A stretch of DNA of 64,000 nucleotides from Allobosea psychrotolerans (GCF_002917105.1 NZ_PQFZ01000004.1:310001-374000); one strand, 5' to 3'. Numbered from the stretch's first letter, positions 41,884-54,509 are shown. The notes: generated by a model from the letters alone, not told the origin. Numbers and translations are program-made.

Positions 41884-44211
41884 TCAGGCGATCTTGCGGC
41901 CCTTGTCGGGGAAGAACGCCGAGAGCGGCTCCGGCCGGCCGAAGAGATAGCCCTGGGCCCGCTGCGCGCCGAGCAACTGCACGGCGATGCGCTGCTGCTC
42001 GGTCTCGATGCCCTCGACCACGACATTCATCGAGAGCCGGCGCGCGAGCTGGCAGACCGCCTCGATGATCGCCTTCGAGGCCTCGTTAGTATGGACGTTG
42101 CGGGTGAAGCTCTGGTCGATCTTCACCTGCGCGAAGGGGTAGGTCGAGAGATAGGCGAGCGAGGAATAGCCGGTGCCGAAATCGTCGAGCGCGAAGCGCA
42201 CGCCGAGTGCCCTGAGCTCGTCGATGACGGCCAGCGTGCTCTTATTGTCCTCGATCAATAGCGATTCCGTCACCTCCAGCGTCAGCCGGTGCGAGCCGAG
42301 ATGAGAGGTGATCAGCGCGTCCTTCACCGTTTCGACGATGCGGCGCGGTTCGCGGAACTGCAGCGGCGAGATGTTGACGGAGACGCCGATCTCGTTGCCC
42401 CATTGCGCCGCATCCTTGCAGGCCTGACGGATCGCCCAGTTCCCCATCGCCGCGATCAGGCCGGATTGTTCGGCGATCGGAATGAACACGCCGGGCGGGA
42501 TCATGCCGCGCGTCGGGTGGTGCCAGCGCATCAGCGCCTCCCGCGTCACGATCTCATGCGTCTTCAGGTCGATGATCGGCTGGTAATAGAGTTCGAGCGC
42601 GCCATCGTCGCAGGCCTTGCGCAGATCGACTTCGATCTCGTGCCGGTCGAGCATCTCCTCCGCCATGGCCGGGTTGAAGAAGGTCAGCGTGTTGCGGCCG
42701 GCGGCCTTGGCCTTGTAGAGCGCGGTGTCGGCGTGCCGCAGCAGATCGACCGGCGTCGCCCCATCATGGGGCGCCATGGCGATGCCGACGCTGGCCGTGA
42801 CGTAGACGCTCTTGGTGTCGAGGTGGAAGACCTTGGACATCGCGTCGATCATGCGCTGCGCGATATTGGTGACGACGGCGTGGCTGGCCGAGGGCAGGAT
42901 CAGCAGGAATTCGTCCCCGCCGAAGCGGGCGAGCAGGTCGCCGCCGCGAATGGTGCTCTTCAGCCGGCTCGCCGTTTCGCTCAGCACGCGATCGCCGATA
43001 TCGTGGCCGAGATTGTCGTTGACCTGCTTGAAGCCGTCCAGATCGACATAGAGCAGGGCGAAGGCCTCGCCGGTGCGCTCCAGCCGGCCGAAGGCCTCGG
43101 TGATGTGGTTGTTGAATTCGAAGCGGTTGGCGAGCCCGGTCAATTCGTCGAAGCGCGCCATCTGCTCGATGCGCGCCTCGGTCGCCTTCCGCTCGGTCGC
43201 GTCCTCCGTCAGCATCAGCACGCCGCCCTCGGCCGCGGGCGCGATGGTGATGACGAGCACGCGGCCGCCCCGGGTCTGGAGCTCGCGGGTCATCGTCTGC
43301 TGCATGTCCTGCACCGCCACGAGCGCGCCCCTGACGTCGCGCACCTGCTCGGCGCCGATAATCTGGCGTTCGATCAGGAAACGGGCGATCGCGGTCAATG
43401 GCGTGCCCGGCAGCGCCAGCGTTTCGGGAATGCCGTAGAGCGCGCGATAGGGCGCGTTGCTGACCGCGAGCTTCAGATCGCGGTCGAACATCGCAAGCCC
43501 GTGGATCATCGTGTTGAGGGCGGCATCCAGGGTCAGGTTCTGCGAATGCAGCGCCGAGGCCAGGGCCTTCGACTGCTTGGTCGCGTCGCTCAGCGCGAGC
43601 AGGTTGCGATGCAGCGAGTTGGTGATCGCGATATTGGCCGCGACATACAGAAAGGCGAAATAGCCGATATACTGATAGTAGACATTATGGGCCTGGATCA
43701 GGCCCACAGCCATCGGAATGCAGAAGGTCAGGATCTGCACCGCGACGAATTTCGGCCGCCCGGCATTGCGCGAGACATAGCCCGAGGCGAGCGCGATGGT
43801 CGAAGCGACCGAGGTGATATGCGCTGCCGCGTCGTCGGTCAGGGCCAGCGCGGCATAGCAGCTATAGCCGAGGACCGCGCTGAAGGCGGTGGCGCCGAAG
43901 AAATACTCGCGATCCCAGCGCCGCGTTTCGCGCAGGCTGTCCTCGGAATGATCCTTCCGGCGATAGGAGATCACCGTCATCAGTCGCAGCGAGACGATCA
44001 GCGCGACCAGAACGGTCAGATTCAGGAACAGGTGCTTGTCGCTCGAGAGCCAGCACAGAAAGGGCGTCAGGATGCCGGCGATCCCGCCAGGGACGATCGA
44101 GGCCGGCGACGAGAAGAGCGAGCTGACGAGCAGGCGATAGCCGGGCAGGTCGAAGTCCTTGCCCGGATCGCTCAAGCCGCCATCCGCTGATCGCCTGAGG
44201 GCTTCCGCCAT
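41884..44211 (-). CDS. Membrane GGDEF-EAL protein with PAS domain
   Basis: 775 residues: several N-terminal membrane helices (about 30-205), a PAS-like domain (about 225-350, ALNTMIHGLAMFDRDLKLAVSN), a diguanylate cyclase domain with RFGGDEF intact, and a phosphodiesterase domain with YYQPIIDLKTHEIVTREALMRW (EAL intact) and DDFGTGYSSL. Both c-di-GMP synthesis and breakdown motifs are complete, so net activity cannot be predicted. It follows the RpfF-like gene by 158 nt on the same strand; rpfF-rpfR pairs in Burkholderia have the same PAS-GGDEF-EAL order but no membrane part. Confidence 0.93.
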   Translation of the reverse strand: MAEALRRSADGGLSDPGKDFDLPGYRLLVSSLFSSPASIVPGGIAGILTPFLCWLSSDKHLFLNLTVLVALIVSLRLMTVISYRRKDHSEDSLRETRRWDREYFFGATAFSAVLGYSCYAALALTDDAAAHITSVASTIALASGYVSRNAGRPKFVAVQILTFCIPMAVGLIQAHNVYYQYIGYFAFLYVAANIAITNSLHRNLLALSDATKQSKALASALHSQNLTLDAALNTMIHGLAMFDRDLKLAVSNAPYRALYGIPETLALPGTPLTAIARFLIERQIIGAEQVRDVRGALVAVQDMQQTMTRELQTRGGRVLVITIAPAAEGGVLMLTEDATERKATEARIEQMARFDELTGLANRFEFNNHITEAFGRLERTGEAFALLYVDLDGFKQVNDNLGHDIGDRVLSETASRLKSTIRGGDLLARFGGDEFLLILPSASHAVVTNIAQRMIDAMSKVFHLDTKSVYVTASVGIAMAPHDGATPVDLLRHADTALYKAKAAGRNTLTFFNPAMAEEMLDRHEIEVDLRKACDDGALELYYQPIIDLKTHEIVTREALMRWHHPTRGMIPPGVFIPIAEQSGLIAAMGNWAIRQACKDAAQWGNEIGVSVNISPLQFREPRRIVETVKDALITSHLGSHRLTLEVTESLLIEDNKSTLAVIDELRALGVRFALDDFGTGYSSLAYLSTYPFAQVKIDQSFTRNVHTNEASKAIIEAVCQLARRLSMNVVVEGIETEQQRIAVQLLGAQRAQGYLFGRPEPLSAFFPDKGRKIA

Positions 44212-44369
44212 CGCTCCCGCCCTTTACGGCGACAAGCGGAGATCGCGCATCTCTCGCCACAAGTCGCTCCGTTTAAATGCTTTATGGCGGCAGAAGTAAA
44301 TGTTTGGTGTGGGTGTTCTCCGAATTCGCAGCGGCCGCATACGGCCTCGATACAGACTTGGAGACCGTT

Positions 44370-45320
44370 CTAAGGGCTGACTGCAACCGCAGGTGGGCGC
44401 TGGTAGACGCGGGCGAGCATGCGGTCCTGCGTCTGAGCGATGCGTTGCAGCTTCGAGATCGCGCTAGGGTTCAGCCGCAGCATGCAGTTGGTCCAGATCT
44501 CCCCGAGATGCTCCAGCTCCTCCTTCAGATCGCCGGCACGGCGGTTGAAGGCCGAGAACAGGGCGGTCTTGGCGGCATGCATGGGCAAGGAATCGGCGGC
44601 GTATTTGCGGATCCAACTCTCGCCCGTTCCCGTCGGGACGACCGCCTCGAGGCCGCCCGCCGCCATGAAATCACGGGCGCTGAGCTCCTCGCCGGAAAGC
44701 AGCATCTGTTCGGCGGCGCGCGGCCCCATGCGGCGCGACAGGATCGCGACCGCCGTGATCGGGAAATGGTTGAACTTGATTTCGGGGTAGACGAACGAGG
44801 CCTGCTCCTCGGCGATCATGATGTTGCAGGAGCGCGGCGCGTCGATGCCGCCGCCGATCGCCTTGGCATGAATGGTCGAGAGCGTGACCACGAGGCCGTT
44901 CAGGCCGCTGGCGTTCCAGACCGCGCCCTCGATCGAGAGCCGCGCATATTCGGCCAGCGCCGCGCGATCATTCTTGGCCAGACAGTCGAGATAGAAGTCG
45001 AGATCGCCGCCGAGCGTGAAGAACGGGCCCGTTCCGCGGAAGGCGAGAAAGCGGACCGGAGCGCGGTGATATTGGTCCGGCGCACCCCATAGCGCGAAGA
45101 TCGCACGCTGAATCTTGCCCAGGCTGTCGAGCAGCTGAAGCGTGAAAACCGGCTTCAGCTCCGGCCGGATCGTCACCCACAAGGTCAGGATGTCGGGTTC
45201 GTAGTCGATCTGCACCTCGGGCAGGAAGCCGGCCTGATGCCGGATGGCGTCGATGACGTCGCAACTGTCCAGCGTCGTCACGGAACCAGTCTTCGGAACT
45301 GATGAAAGAGACTGGAACAT
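44370..45320 (-). CDS. RpfF-like crotonase, candidate DSF-type signal synthase
   Basis: 316 residues of the crotonase fold close to RpfF: FTLGGDLDFYLDCLAKNDRAALAEYA, GGGIDAPRSCNIMIAEE, YPEIKFNHFP and LSRRMGPRAAEQMLL. The two catalytic glutamates of RpfF are 20 residues apart; here they align with Asp160 (Glu to Asp) and Glu180. RpfF makes cis-2-unsaturated fatty acid signals from acyl-ACP. The conservative change may alter rather than abolish activity. GGGAGG precedes the ATG. Located directly upstream of a PAS-GGDEF-EAL gene. Confidence 0.85.
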   Translation of the reverse strand: MFQSLSSVPKTGSVTTLDSCDVIDAIRHQAGFLPEVQIDYEPDILTLWVTIRPELKPVFTLQLLDSLGKIQRAIFALWGAPDQYHRAPVRFLAFRGTGPFFTLGGDLDFYLDCLAKNDRAALAEYARLSIEGAVWNASGLNGLVVTLSTIHAKAIGGGIDAPRSCNIMIAEEQASFVYPEIKFNHFPITAVAILSRRMGPRAAEQMLLSGEELSARDFMAAGGLEAVVPTGTGESWIRKYAADSLPMHAAKTALFSAFNRRAGDLKEELEHLGEIWTNCMLRLNPSAISKLQRIAQTQDRMLARVYQRPPAVAVSP

Positions 45321-45849
45321 GCCGCTGACCTCCCGCTTGCCGCGCGTCGAGAACGCCCGGTCAAGGTAGTTGAAGTTAAGAAACTGTAAACAAGATCCCG
45401 TCGAAATGGTTAATTTCGTTAAGCTTTATTCCGTATCGTCAACTCGGACCCGGTGTCGTGAACAAGGCCTTGAACGATGTGGAACAGATCCCGATCGCGT
45501 CCTCGCCTTGAGCAAATCATGTGCTGCCGGGCGCGCACGCTCGGCGAAGGAAAGATTCGGGCGCGCGTTCTCGCGAGGGCGGAACATTCGTTCTCGCGGC
45601 TTGCCGATCGTGGTGGATCGTTTCCTTTTCAGGGGGCGTATCGTCCCGCGCGAAGCCCGATACGAAGCCAAGGGACAAGCCGGGATGAGCTGCTGCGGCA
45701 CGCAGAGCTGTCGCAAAACGGGACAAGGCCGGCGGCGGGCTTACGTCTTGCCGCGCGCTCCCGCTTGTTCAAAACCACAACCACGGCTAACGATGCGCCG
45801 CGAATTCGCCGTGATCCGAGCGTTGAAACGTTGATGCCGAGTTGATGCC
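45321..45849. other. Gene-free region between rpfF-like gene and murA block
   Basis: 529 bp. It contains the leaders of the RpfF-like gene (minus) and of the murA block (plus). AT-rich tracts near 45365-45425 could be promoter elements. I see no RNA gene or supported ORF. Confidence 0.5.
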
Positions 45850-46014
45850 GTGAACCGCCCACCATCCGCAGAAGACGAGAAGAGAGCGCGCCTGGCCGCC
45901 GCTCTCCGTGAGAACCTGAAGCGCCGCAAGGCTCAGGCTCGCGCTCGCCGCACGGATGAGGCGAAAGCGCAGGAACCGGTATCGCAAGCCCAGGCCGAAA
46001 CCTCCCGGTCCTGA
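45850..46014 (+). CDS. Small conserved protein upstream of murA (54 aa)
   Basis: A 54-residue, very basic frame starting at GTG 45850 ([19 protein letters not shown] then [14 protein letters not shown]). Such a [15 protein letters not shown] peptide is commonly found just upstream of murA in Hyphomicrobiales genomes. Function unknown; the basic helix could bind RNA or membranes. GC-ending codons support coding. It lies 59 nt before murA and is probably in the same transcript. Confidence 0.7.
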   Translation: MNRPPSAEDEKRARLAAALRENLKRRKAQARARRTDEAKAQEPVSQAQAETSRS

Positions 46015-46073
46015 TTCTTATTATTCATGCGCAAGCCCTGCGTTTCGCGGCGGCAGGCCAGCAGGTCATCACG

Positions 46074-47363
<1,290 letters not shown>

Positions 47364-47394
47364 CGTTACCGCGCGGCCTCGCCAGAACATCGCG

Positions 47395-47841
47395 ATGCCG
47401 ATTGACGCCGCAGACCCGCTGAAGCTGATCGCACTCGACACCGACGATCTGGCGATCCTCTCCGCTCATCTCCAGGATGCTGTCCTGAAGGTGGCCGATA
47501 TCGCTTATCTTCCAGGCGAAAAGCGTTTCGCGCTCGCGGCGCGCCGGTTCGACTGGGCGGGCGTGCAGGCCGGGCAGCGTCGGCGGCGTCTCGCCGCGCT
47601 GCATTTCGAGCGGGTCACCACGGCCCGCAGCACCGGGATCGACACTGCCGCCCCGGGCACGGTCCTGAATCTGCTGGCGATCACCTTCGACGAGCGCGAC
47701 GGCCCGGCTGGCGACGTCACATTGCACTTCTCGGACGGCGCCGCTATCCGGCTCGCCGTCGAATGCATCGAAGCTCAGATGAAGGATCTCGGCCCGGTCT
47801 GGGAAGCGGTCGCGACCCCCGACCATCCCAACGGCGCCTGA
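47395..47841 (+). CDS. DUF2948 family protein
   Basis: 148 residues of the DUF2948 family (PLKLIALDTDDLAILSAHLQDAVLKVADIAYLP, then a conserved RFDW and a terminal VECIEAQMKDLGPVW). It is a small cytosolic protein of unknown role, found between murA and hisD in alphaproteobacteria. ATG 47395 is chosen for its fit to the family; the frame upstream overlaps the murA end. Confidence 0.88.
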   Translation: MPIDAADPLKLIALDTDDLAILSAHLQDAVLKVADIAYLPGEKRFALAARRFDWAGVQAGQRRRRLAALHFERVTTARSTGIDTAAPGTVLNLLAITFDERDGPAGDVTLHFSDGAAIRLAVECIEAQMKDLGPVWEAVATPDHPNGA

Positions 47842-47874
47842 CCTCTTCCACGCCATAGCTCTTAAGGTTTTGCG

Positions 47875-49167
<1,293 letters not shown>

Positions 49168-49178
49168 ATCGATGTCCC

Positions 49179-49270
49179 AGAGCGTTTTCGAGCGAAGTGG
49201 GCACCGGTTCGCGTGAAGAAAACGCGTTGAAACAAAGAGCCGGAGCAGGATGCGAAAAAGTGGGAACCGG
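49179..49270. repeat. Dispersed palindromic repeat after hisD
   Basis: 49179-49236 is largely the reverse complement of 36384-36441 (AGAGCGTTTTCGAGCGAAGT style), and 49243-49270 is identical to 37914-37941. The element thus joins two modules seen separately elsewhere. It lies between hisD and the UPF0262 gene and probably ends the upstream transcript. Confidence 0.8.
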
Positions 49271-49380
49271 CTTTTCGCATTGATCCGGCTTTAAGAGTCC
49301 GTTTCGAAACTCGCTCAGGCGGCCGCCGGAGTAAAGTTTCGGGACAGGCTCTAAGGCCGTCCGGTCCGATCGGAGACTGC

Positions 49381-49854
49381 ATGTCGGAGACGAAATGCCT
49401 GATCGGCGTCACGCTCGACGAAGCCTCGCTTGGGCGCGGTTCTCCGGATCAGGAGCATGAGCGCGCGGTCGCGATCTACGATCTGATCGAGCGCAATCGC
49501 TTCGCGCTTCCCGGCCATGATGGCGGGCCCTATCTGGTGCATCTGGCGCTGGTCGAGCGCCGGCTGGTCTTCGACGTCCGACAGGCAGATGGCGTTCCCG
49601 TCGTCGCGCATCACCTCTCGCTGACGCCATTGCGGCGCATCATCAAGGACTATGCGCTGGTCTGCGAGAGCTACTACGCCGCCATCCGCACCGCCACGCC
49701 CTCGCAGATCGAGTCGATCGACATGGGCCGGCGCGGCCTTCACGACGAGGCGGCGCACATCCTGGTGGACCGCCTCGCGAGCAAGGTCGAAATCGATTTC
49801 GACACGGCGCGGCGGCTCTTCACGCTGATCTACGCATTGCACTGGAAGGGCTAG
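49381..49854 (+). CDS. UPF0262 family protein
   Basis: 157 residues of the UPF0262 family ([33 protein letters not shown], then [22 protein letters not shown] segment and ALHWKG at the end). No known biochemical role. Just upstream of the phosphatase-like gene with a 5-nt gap, so likely co-translated. Confidence 0.9.
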   Translation: MSETKCLIGVTLDEASLGRGSPDQEHERAVAIYDLIERNRFALPGHDGGPYLVHLALVERRLVFDVRQADGVPVVAHHLSLTPLRRIIKDYALVCESYYAAIRTATPSQIESIDMGRRGLHDEAAHILVDRLASKVEIDFDTARRLFTLIYALHWKG

Positions 49855-49859
49855 GGAGG

Positions 49860-50306
49860 GTGGAGCCCGCCGCCTCGCGCAAGGTTCAGAGCGTGCTGTT
49901 CATGTGTGCGCAGAACGCGGTGCGTTCGCCCATGGCCGAGGCGATGGCCAAGCACTTCTTCGGCAAGTCGATCTATGTCCAGTCGGCCGGGGCCAGACGG
50001 GGCGAGGTCGACGGCTTCATGCTCACGGTTCTCGACGAGATCGGCATCGACGCGCACAAGCACAAGCCGAAATCGATCGAGGAGCTGGAAGAGTGGGAGG
50101 GGTTGAATTTCGACCTGATCATCTCGCTCTCGCCGGAGGCTCACCATAAGGCGCTCAATCTGACGCGCACGGTTGCTGCCGATGTCGAATATTGGCCGAC
50201 GATCGACCCCACGGTCGTGCAGGGCTCGCGCGAGCAGGTGCTGGAGGCTTATCGCGAGGTGCGCGACGGGCTGATGCGACGCATCAAGGACAGGTTGAGG
50301 GCCTGA
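49860..50306 (+). CDS. Low-molecular-weight protein tyrosine phosphatase family protein
   Basis: 148 residues with the phosphatase P-loop CAQNAVRS (C16-x5-R22) near the N-terminus and a late DPTV segment that can supply the general acid Asp. Related arsenate reductases share this fold; the absence of the extra reductase cysteines cannot be judged without alignment. The GTG start follows GGGAGG directly after the UPF0262 stop. In related genomes infA follows this pair, but here the next gene is on the opposite strand. Confidence 0.88.
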   Translation: MEPAASRKVQSVLFMCAQNAVRSPMAEAMAKHFFGKSIYVQSAGARRGEVDGFMLTVLDEIGIDAHKHKPKSIEELEEWEGLNFDLIISLSPEAHHKALNLTRTVAADVEYWPTIDPTVVQGSREQVLEAYREVRDGLMRRIKDRLRA

Positions 50307-50315
50307 CGAGTCCTT

Positions 50316-52022
50316 TCAGCGCACCAGCAGGGAGCCGCCGCAGCGTACGCCGGTAACCCAGCTGTCGGCCTGGCCGAGGCCGATGCCGAGCGTTCCGAGC
50401 ACACTGGTGAGCAATTGGTCGATCGGGGTCGCCGCCGCCGTGACGATGCCGCTGACGAGGTTGCCGACGCCGCCGAGGTCCAGTCCCAGCGGGTCGAGAC
50501 GGACCACGAGATCGCCGAAGAGGCGTGACAGCAAGGTCGCGATGAAATCCTGCGTCGAGGTCGTGCGCTTGTCGCCGCGCAGGATCTCCGGATAGGTGAA
50601 GCTCACCGGCGTCTCGGCCAGGTTCGTCATGGTCGCATGCGCCCGCAGCGTCACTTTGAGTCCAAGGACGTTCAGGACCACGGCGGCGGGCGGGTTCGGC
50701 GCCGTGCTGAAGTTGTTGAAATCCGTCAGCGAGACCTGCCCGATCCAGGCGTCGACCACGGCCGGTGTCACGCCGAGCGTGACGCGGGAGGTGGTGACGT
50801 CTCCGGGGGTGCACTGGACGCTCGTAAGCTTCGCGGTCGCGGCTGCGAGCTCGAGATAGAGCGGCAGGCTTACCAGCGAGGCTTGTCCACTGCCGACGAG
50901 GTTGATCGTCAGCATCAGGCGGGTCTGGGCGGTGTGGACGGTCGCGCCCGCCCGTCCGACGCTGACGAGGCTCGTACCCACTGGCCGCTCGCCGATGGCG
51001 AGCTTCAGCGAGACCGCCGCGAGGCCGGGGATGTTGATGGACAGCCCCGTGTCGATCGAGCGCGTACCATTGGAAATCTGGGCGACCGCCGAGACGAGGT
51101 CCAGCGCCGTAAGCGAAGCCACGATCTGCCCCGGCAGCGACAGCGCTGTCTGGCCCGCGGGGCCAAAGGAGATGAGCTTGGTCAGGTCGACGCGCTGCGT
51201 CGAGTTGGCCGTCGCCGCGGCCAGCTGCGAGAGCGCGTTGTTTGCCGTCACGCTGCTGGTGCTGTTGTCGCGTGCGGCCTGCTGGGCGGCATAAAGCACG
51301 TCGCCGAGTTTCACATTGGCCTTCAGCACGTCGTCATAGGTCACGGCCGACAGATTCGCGCGCACCGCCAGGTATTTGGAGAATGTGAACAGGTCGATCC
51401 GCGCCTGTGCCAGCCCGTTGTAGTCCATCACGGAAAGGGAGACGCTGCTGCCCAGGAGCGAACTGAGCAGGCTGTTCAGGAGACCGCCGTCCAGTTGCGC
51501 CAGCCGCGAGCCGACCGCGAAGGCGGCCTGCGCATCCTGCACCGCGATGGCGCTGCTGCCGATCGGCACATCGCCGCTCGAGAAGCTCGCCAGCGTCGTG
51601 CTGGCCTGGGCCGTGCTTGACGGGCTGGCCGCGAGAACGCGGCCGAGCAGCATCTGCGTGACGCCGCGCATCTCGACCTTGACGGCGTTGGCGGTCGTTC
51701 CCGTGCTGGGCGTGAAGCGGTTGCTGACCGGTATGGTCGCGTCGGCGTTGTAGATACCGGTCTGCACGGTCAGGACGGTGTTGGCCGGGTAGCCGTTGCT
51801 GCCGGCGGTGGCCTGCGCAGCAGCCTTGGCGCGCGGCAGATCCGCCGCGGCTGCAAGTGCCGCGAGATCGTTGGCGGTCTGCTGCCGCCTCTTCTCATAG
51901 AAGAAGCTGCCGACATCGACCGCCATCGCACCAAAGCCGAAAAGGACGAAGATTCCGGCAGCAAAGAGCAGAGCCGCACCACCGCGCTCGTTCTTGGCAA
52001 AGGCTTTGAAGCTGCGATTCAT
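50316..52022 (-). CDS. TadG-like pilus assembly / Flp pseudopilin-associated protein
   Basis: 568 residues. The N-terminus has the TadG prepilin-like membrane segment (NERGGAALLFAAGIFVLFGFGAMAVDVGSFFYEKRRQQTANDLAALA) and is followed by a long, secreted-type, Ser/Thr/Ala/Leu-rich region. TadG proteins serve Flp-type pili or the cell surface. It is larger than TadE and downstream of it by 37 nt. AGGAGG lies before the ATG at 52022, well placed. No secretion ATPase or other tad genes are in the window, so these may be stand-alone surface proteins. Confidence 0.82.
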   Translation of the reverse strand: MNRSFKAFAKNERGGAALLFAAGIFVLFGFGAMAVDVGSFFYEKRRQQTANDLAALAAAADLPRAKAAAQATAGSNGYPANTVLTVQTGIYNADATIPVSNRFTPSTGTTANAVKVEMRGVTQMLLGRVLAASPSSTAQASTTLASFSSGDVPIGSSAIAVQDAQAAFAVGSRLAQLDGGLLNSLLSSLLGSSVSLSVMDYNGLAQARIDLFTFSKYLAVRANLSAVTYDDVLKANVKLGDVLYAAQQAARDNSTSSVTANNALSQLAAATANSTQRVDLTKLISFGPAGQTALSLPGQIVASLTALDLVSAVAQISNGTRSIDTGLSINIPGLAAVSLKLAIGERPVGTSLVSVGRAGATVHTAQTRLMLTINLVGSGQASLVSLPLYLELAAATAKLTSVQCTPGDVTTSRVTLGVTPAVVDAWIGQVSLTDFNNFSTAPNPPAAVVLNVLGLKVTLRAHATMTNLAETPVSFTYPEILRGDKRTTSTQDFIATLLSRLFGDLVVRLDPLGLDLGGVGNLVSGIVTAAATPIDQLLTSVLGTLGIGLGQADSWVTGVRCGGSLLVR

Positions 52023-52059
52023 CACGGCCTCCTGCGAGGGGCGAGAGCAAGGATCTGGG

Positions 52060-52488
52060 TCAGTAGCCGCCGCGCTGGATGACAGCTTGGCGCACAACCG
52101 TAGGTGGTGGCAGTGAGACGAGGGAGGCGAGGCTCTGGAAGAGCGTGCCGGACATGTCATAGGCGACCGCGACCGAGAAGGTCTGCTGCGGCGGGCCGCT
52201 CTGGGCCGTCGTCACGGTCACCTTGGTCGGATCGAGGAAAGCATAGGAGGATGCGTTGGCCGTGACGAAAGCGCGCGCGATCTGGGCGCGTTCGGCATCG
52301 GTTACACCGGAAACGGAGGCGCGAGCGGCTTCGGAGGCGACTTGCTGGATGCCGTGATAAATGCCCAGAACATAGCCGTAACCGATGATGCCGAAGATCA
52401 TCAGAAGCAGGACTGGCGCGACCATCGCGAATTCGACGGCGCTCGTGGCGGCTTCGTTCCGACGGAACCGGTTTGCTGAGGTCCACAT
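52060..52488 (-). CDS. TadE-like pseudopilin family protein
   Basis: 142 residues. The N-terminal segment RRNEAATSAVEFAMVAPVLLLMIFGIIGYGYVLGIYHG is the TadE/TadF motif with the conserved Glu five residues into the hydrophobic helix. The remainder is a small extracytoplasmic domain. It would be processed by a prepilin peptidase elsewhere in the genome. Immediately upstream of the TadG-like gene on the same strand. Confidence 0.88.
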   Translation of the reverse strand: MWTSANRFRRNEAATSAVEFAMVAPVLLLMIFGIIGYGYVLGIYHGIQQVASEAARASVSGVTDAERAQIARAFVTANASSYAFLDPTKVTVTTAQSGPPQQTFSVAVAYDMSGTLFQSLASLVSLPPPTVVRQAVIQRGGY

Positions 52489-52680
52489 GGGATGCGCCTT
52501 CCGGTATTTAAATACTATCTACAGTTGTAATCCTCAACCTCTTAAAAACTGTAAACGGAAGCGCTCAGAACCAACGCGGTTAGGCCTTGCCTTCATCTTT
52601 AAGTAAAACTTTACGGTAGTGGCCCCAGTTCATCCGGAAACGCGCAGAAACCTTGCCGCCTCCGGAGAGACTTACGTCCC

Positions 52681-53052
52681 ATGACATCGGGAAGCCTGAT
52701 CGGAGCCTCCGCCAATAGCGGGCGGGCTGCGGCGCTGCGGGATGGCTGCATCGTGGCGCTGGCTCTCATGGCTGTCAGCCTTGCTGCCGTGCTCAGCTTG
52801 CCTCAGGCCTCGATCGGTCGGGCCGTGCCGCAGGCGATCATCTTCCCACCATGGCTGCCGCAGCAGGACGCGATGGCGCGAAGCCTCGCGGCCGGGCATC
52901 GCGTCCTGCGTGGTGGCATTTCACCTTTCATCGTGATCGTGGCCGAGGCCGGTGCCGAGGCGGCCAGACCGCGAGGCGCCCTGCTCATGCTGGCGCTCGC
53001 TGGACTCGCCGGCTGTCTCGATTCCCGCGTGTCCATGGAACCATCCCTATGA
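52681..53052 (+). CDS. Hypothetical membrane protein coupled to a chemoreceptor gene
   Basis: 123 residues with a hydrophobic helix (about 24-41) and a C-terminal hydrophobic stretch (about 100-112). The stop overlaps the chemoreceptor start by 4 nt (ATGA), so translation is coupled. I recognise no family. It might assist or modulate the receptor. The ribosome-binding site (GGAGAGAC) is rather distant from the ATG. Confidence 0.5.
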   Translation: MTSGSLIGASANSGRAAALRDGCIVALALMAVSLAAVLSLPQASIGRAVPQAIIFPPWLPQQDAMARSLAAGHRVLRGGISPFIVIVAEAGAEAARPRGALLMLALAGLAGCLDSRVSMEPSL

Positions 53053-54506
53053 TCTGGACCTTGACGGGCATTCGCGTCGCCGTCGCGCGCGTGCTGCTAG
53101 GCCTCGCATTCCTGCACGTTCCGATCCTGGCGTTGAGCATCGGGTTCCGCGGCGGGAACATCCTGCTGCCTGCGTCCTGTGCCTTATTGCTGGCTGTGGG
53201 TGCTTTGCTGCTCTATCTGCGCCACGGCGTCGCCATCGTCACGCAGCTCGTCATTGCGCTGGTGCTGATCGGTCAGGTCTCGATGCTGGTCTACAGCTTC
53301 GCCGGCCATCCCTGGCAGCCCGATACGCATATGTATTATTTCGCGGTGCTGGCCTTGCTCGCCGGCTTCTGCGACTGGCGCCCCATCATGATGGGCGCCG
53401 CCTTGACCGCGCTGCACCACCTCGCCCTGCAATATATCTTGCCGTCGGCCGTGTTCTATCAGGGTGGCAGCCTCCTGCGCGTGCTGTTGCACGCTGTGAT
53501 CGTCATCATCGAAACCGTGTTCCTGGCGGCACTTGCCGTAATCCTGGGGCGCATGTTCGCGACCAACGAAAACAGCTTGCAGCGCGCCAACGAAATCGCC
53601 GAGCGCGAGCGGATGGCGGGCGAACGCGAAAAGCGCCAGGCGGAAGAACTCGGGCGGCGCGCGGAGGCGCTGCGCGAGATCGTCCAGAACTTCCGCTCCC
53701 AGATGGAGCGGGCCATGGCTGTGCTCGATCGCTCGGCCGAGACCATGCAGGGCGGGTCGCGCGAACTGACCGGCACGTCGGATCAGGCGCGCCAGCAGAT
53801 GGCGTTGGTCTCGGAGGCCGCGGGCGCGACGACGCGCGGCATCGATCAGCTCGCCAATGCGAGCGGTCAGCTCGCGGAATCGATCGGTGAGATCGGCCGA
53901 AACGTCACGCATTCCGCCGACGGTTCCAAGAACGCAGCCGATCTCGCGCGCCGCGCCAGCGATGAAATCGAGGACCTTGCCCGCAACAGCGAGAATGTCG
54001 GGGCCGTCGTCGAGATCATTCGCGGCATCGCGGCGCAGACCAGCATGCTGGCGCTGAACGCCACGATCGAGGCGGCGCGCGCCGGTGAGATGGGGCGCGG
54101 CTTCGCGGTTGTCGCCAGCGAGGTGAAGACATTGTCGGCGCAGACCGCTCGCGCCACCGACGAAGTCTCAGGCCAGATCCATGCAATGCAGATCGCCTCG
54201 CAGCGCTCGCTCAAGGCCATCCGCGACATCGTTGGCGCCATGGGCGAAGTCGAGAAGGTGGCCGAGGCGATCGCGGTCGCGGTCCATGAGCAGGATCGCG
54301 CGACCGCGGAGATCGCGCGCCAGGTCCAGCTTTCATTCGAGGGCGCCAGGCGTGGCGTCGACGTCGTCGGCAATTTCGAGCTGATGACGGTGCGCACACA
54401 TGATGCGGCGGAACAGCTGCAAGAGGCGGCCGATATACTTGCCGCGCAGGCACACAGCATCCGCCATGAGGTCGCAGCGTTCTGTACTCTGGTCGCGGCG
54501 GCCTGA
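53049..54506 (+). CDS. Methyl-accepting chemotaxis protein with polytopic N-terminus
   Basis: 485 residues. Instead of a periplasmic ligand domain, the N-terminus has about six membrane helices (residues 5-175) containing [17 protein letters not shown] and [13 protein letters not shown]; a coiled-coil linker follows (180-225). The signalling tip is standard: [41 protein letters not shown]. It would relay a membrane-embedded or intracellular stimulus to CheA/CheW. No HAMP domain is obvious. Overlaps the preceding small gene. Confidence 0.92.
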   Translation: MIWTLTGIRVAVARVLLGLAFLHVPILALSIGFRGGNILLPASCALLLAVGALLLYLRHGVAIVTQLVIALVLIGQVSMLVYSFAGHPWQPDTHMYYFAVLALLAGFCDWRPIMMGAALTALHHLALQYILPSAVFYQGGSLLRVLLHAVIVIIETVFLAALAVILGRMFATNENSLQRANEIAERERMAGEREKRQAEELGRRAEALREIVQNFRSQMERAMAVLDRSAETMQGGSRELTGTSDQARQQMALVSEAAGATTRGIDQLANASGQLAESIGEIGRNVTHSADGSKNAADLARRASDEIEDLARNSENVGAVVEIIRGIAAQTSMLALNATIEAARAGEMGRGFAVVASEVKTLSAQTARATDEVSGQIHAMQIASQRSLKAIRDIVGAMGEVEKVAEAIAVAVHEQDRATAEIARQVQLSFEGARRGVDVVGNFELMTVRTHDAAEQLQEAADILAAQAHSIRHEVAAFCTLVAAA

Positions 54507-54509
54507 GCG

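Noticed and set aside
40231..44190. Long plus-strand frames opposite the flavoprotein and GGDEF-EAL genes
   Set aside because: They mirror the third-codon GC bias of the real genes and carry no domain.
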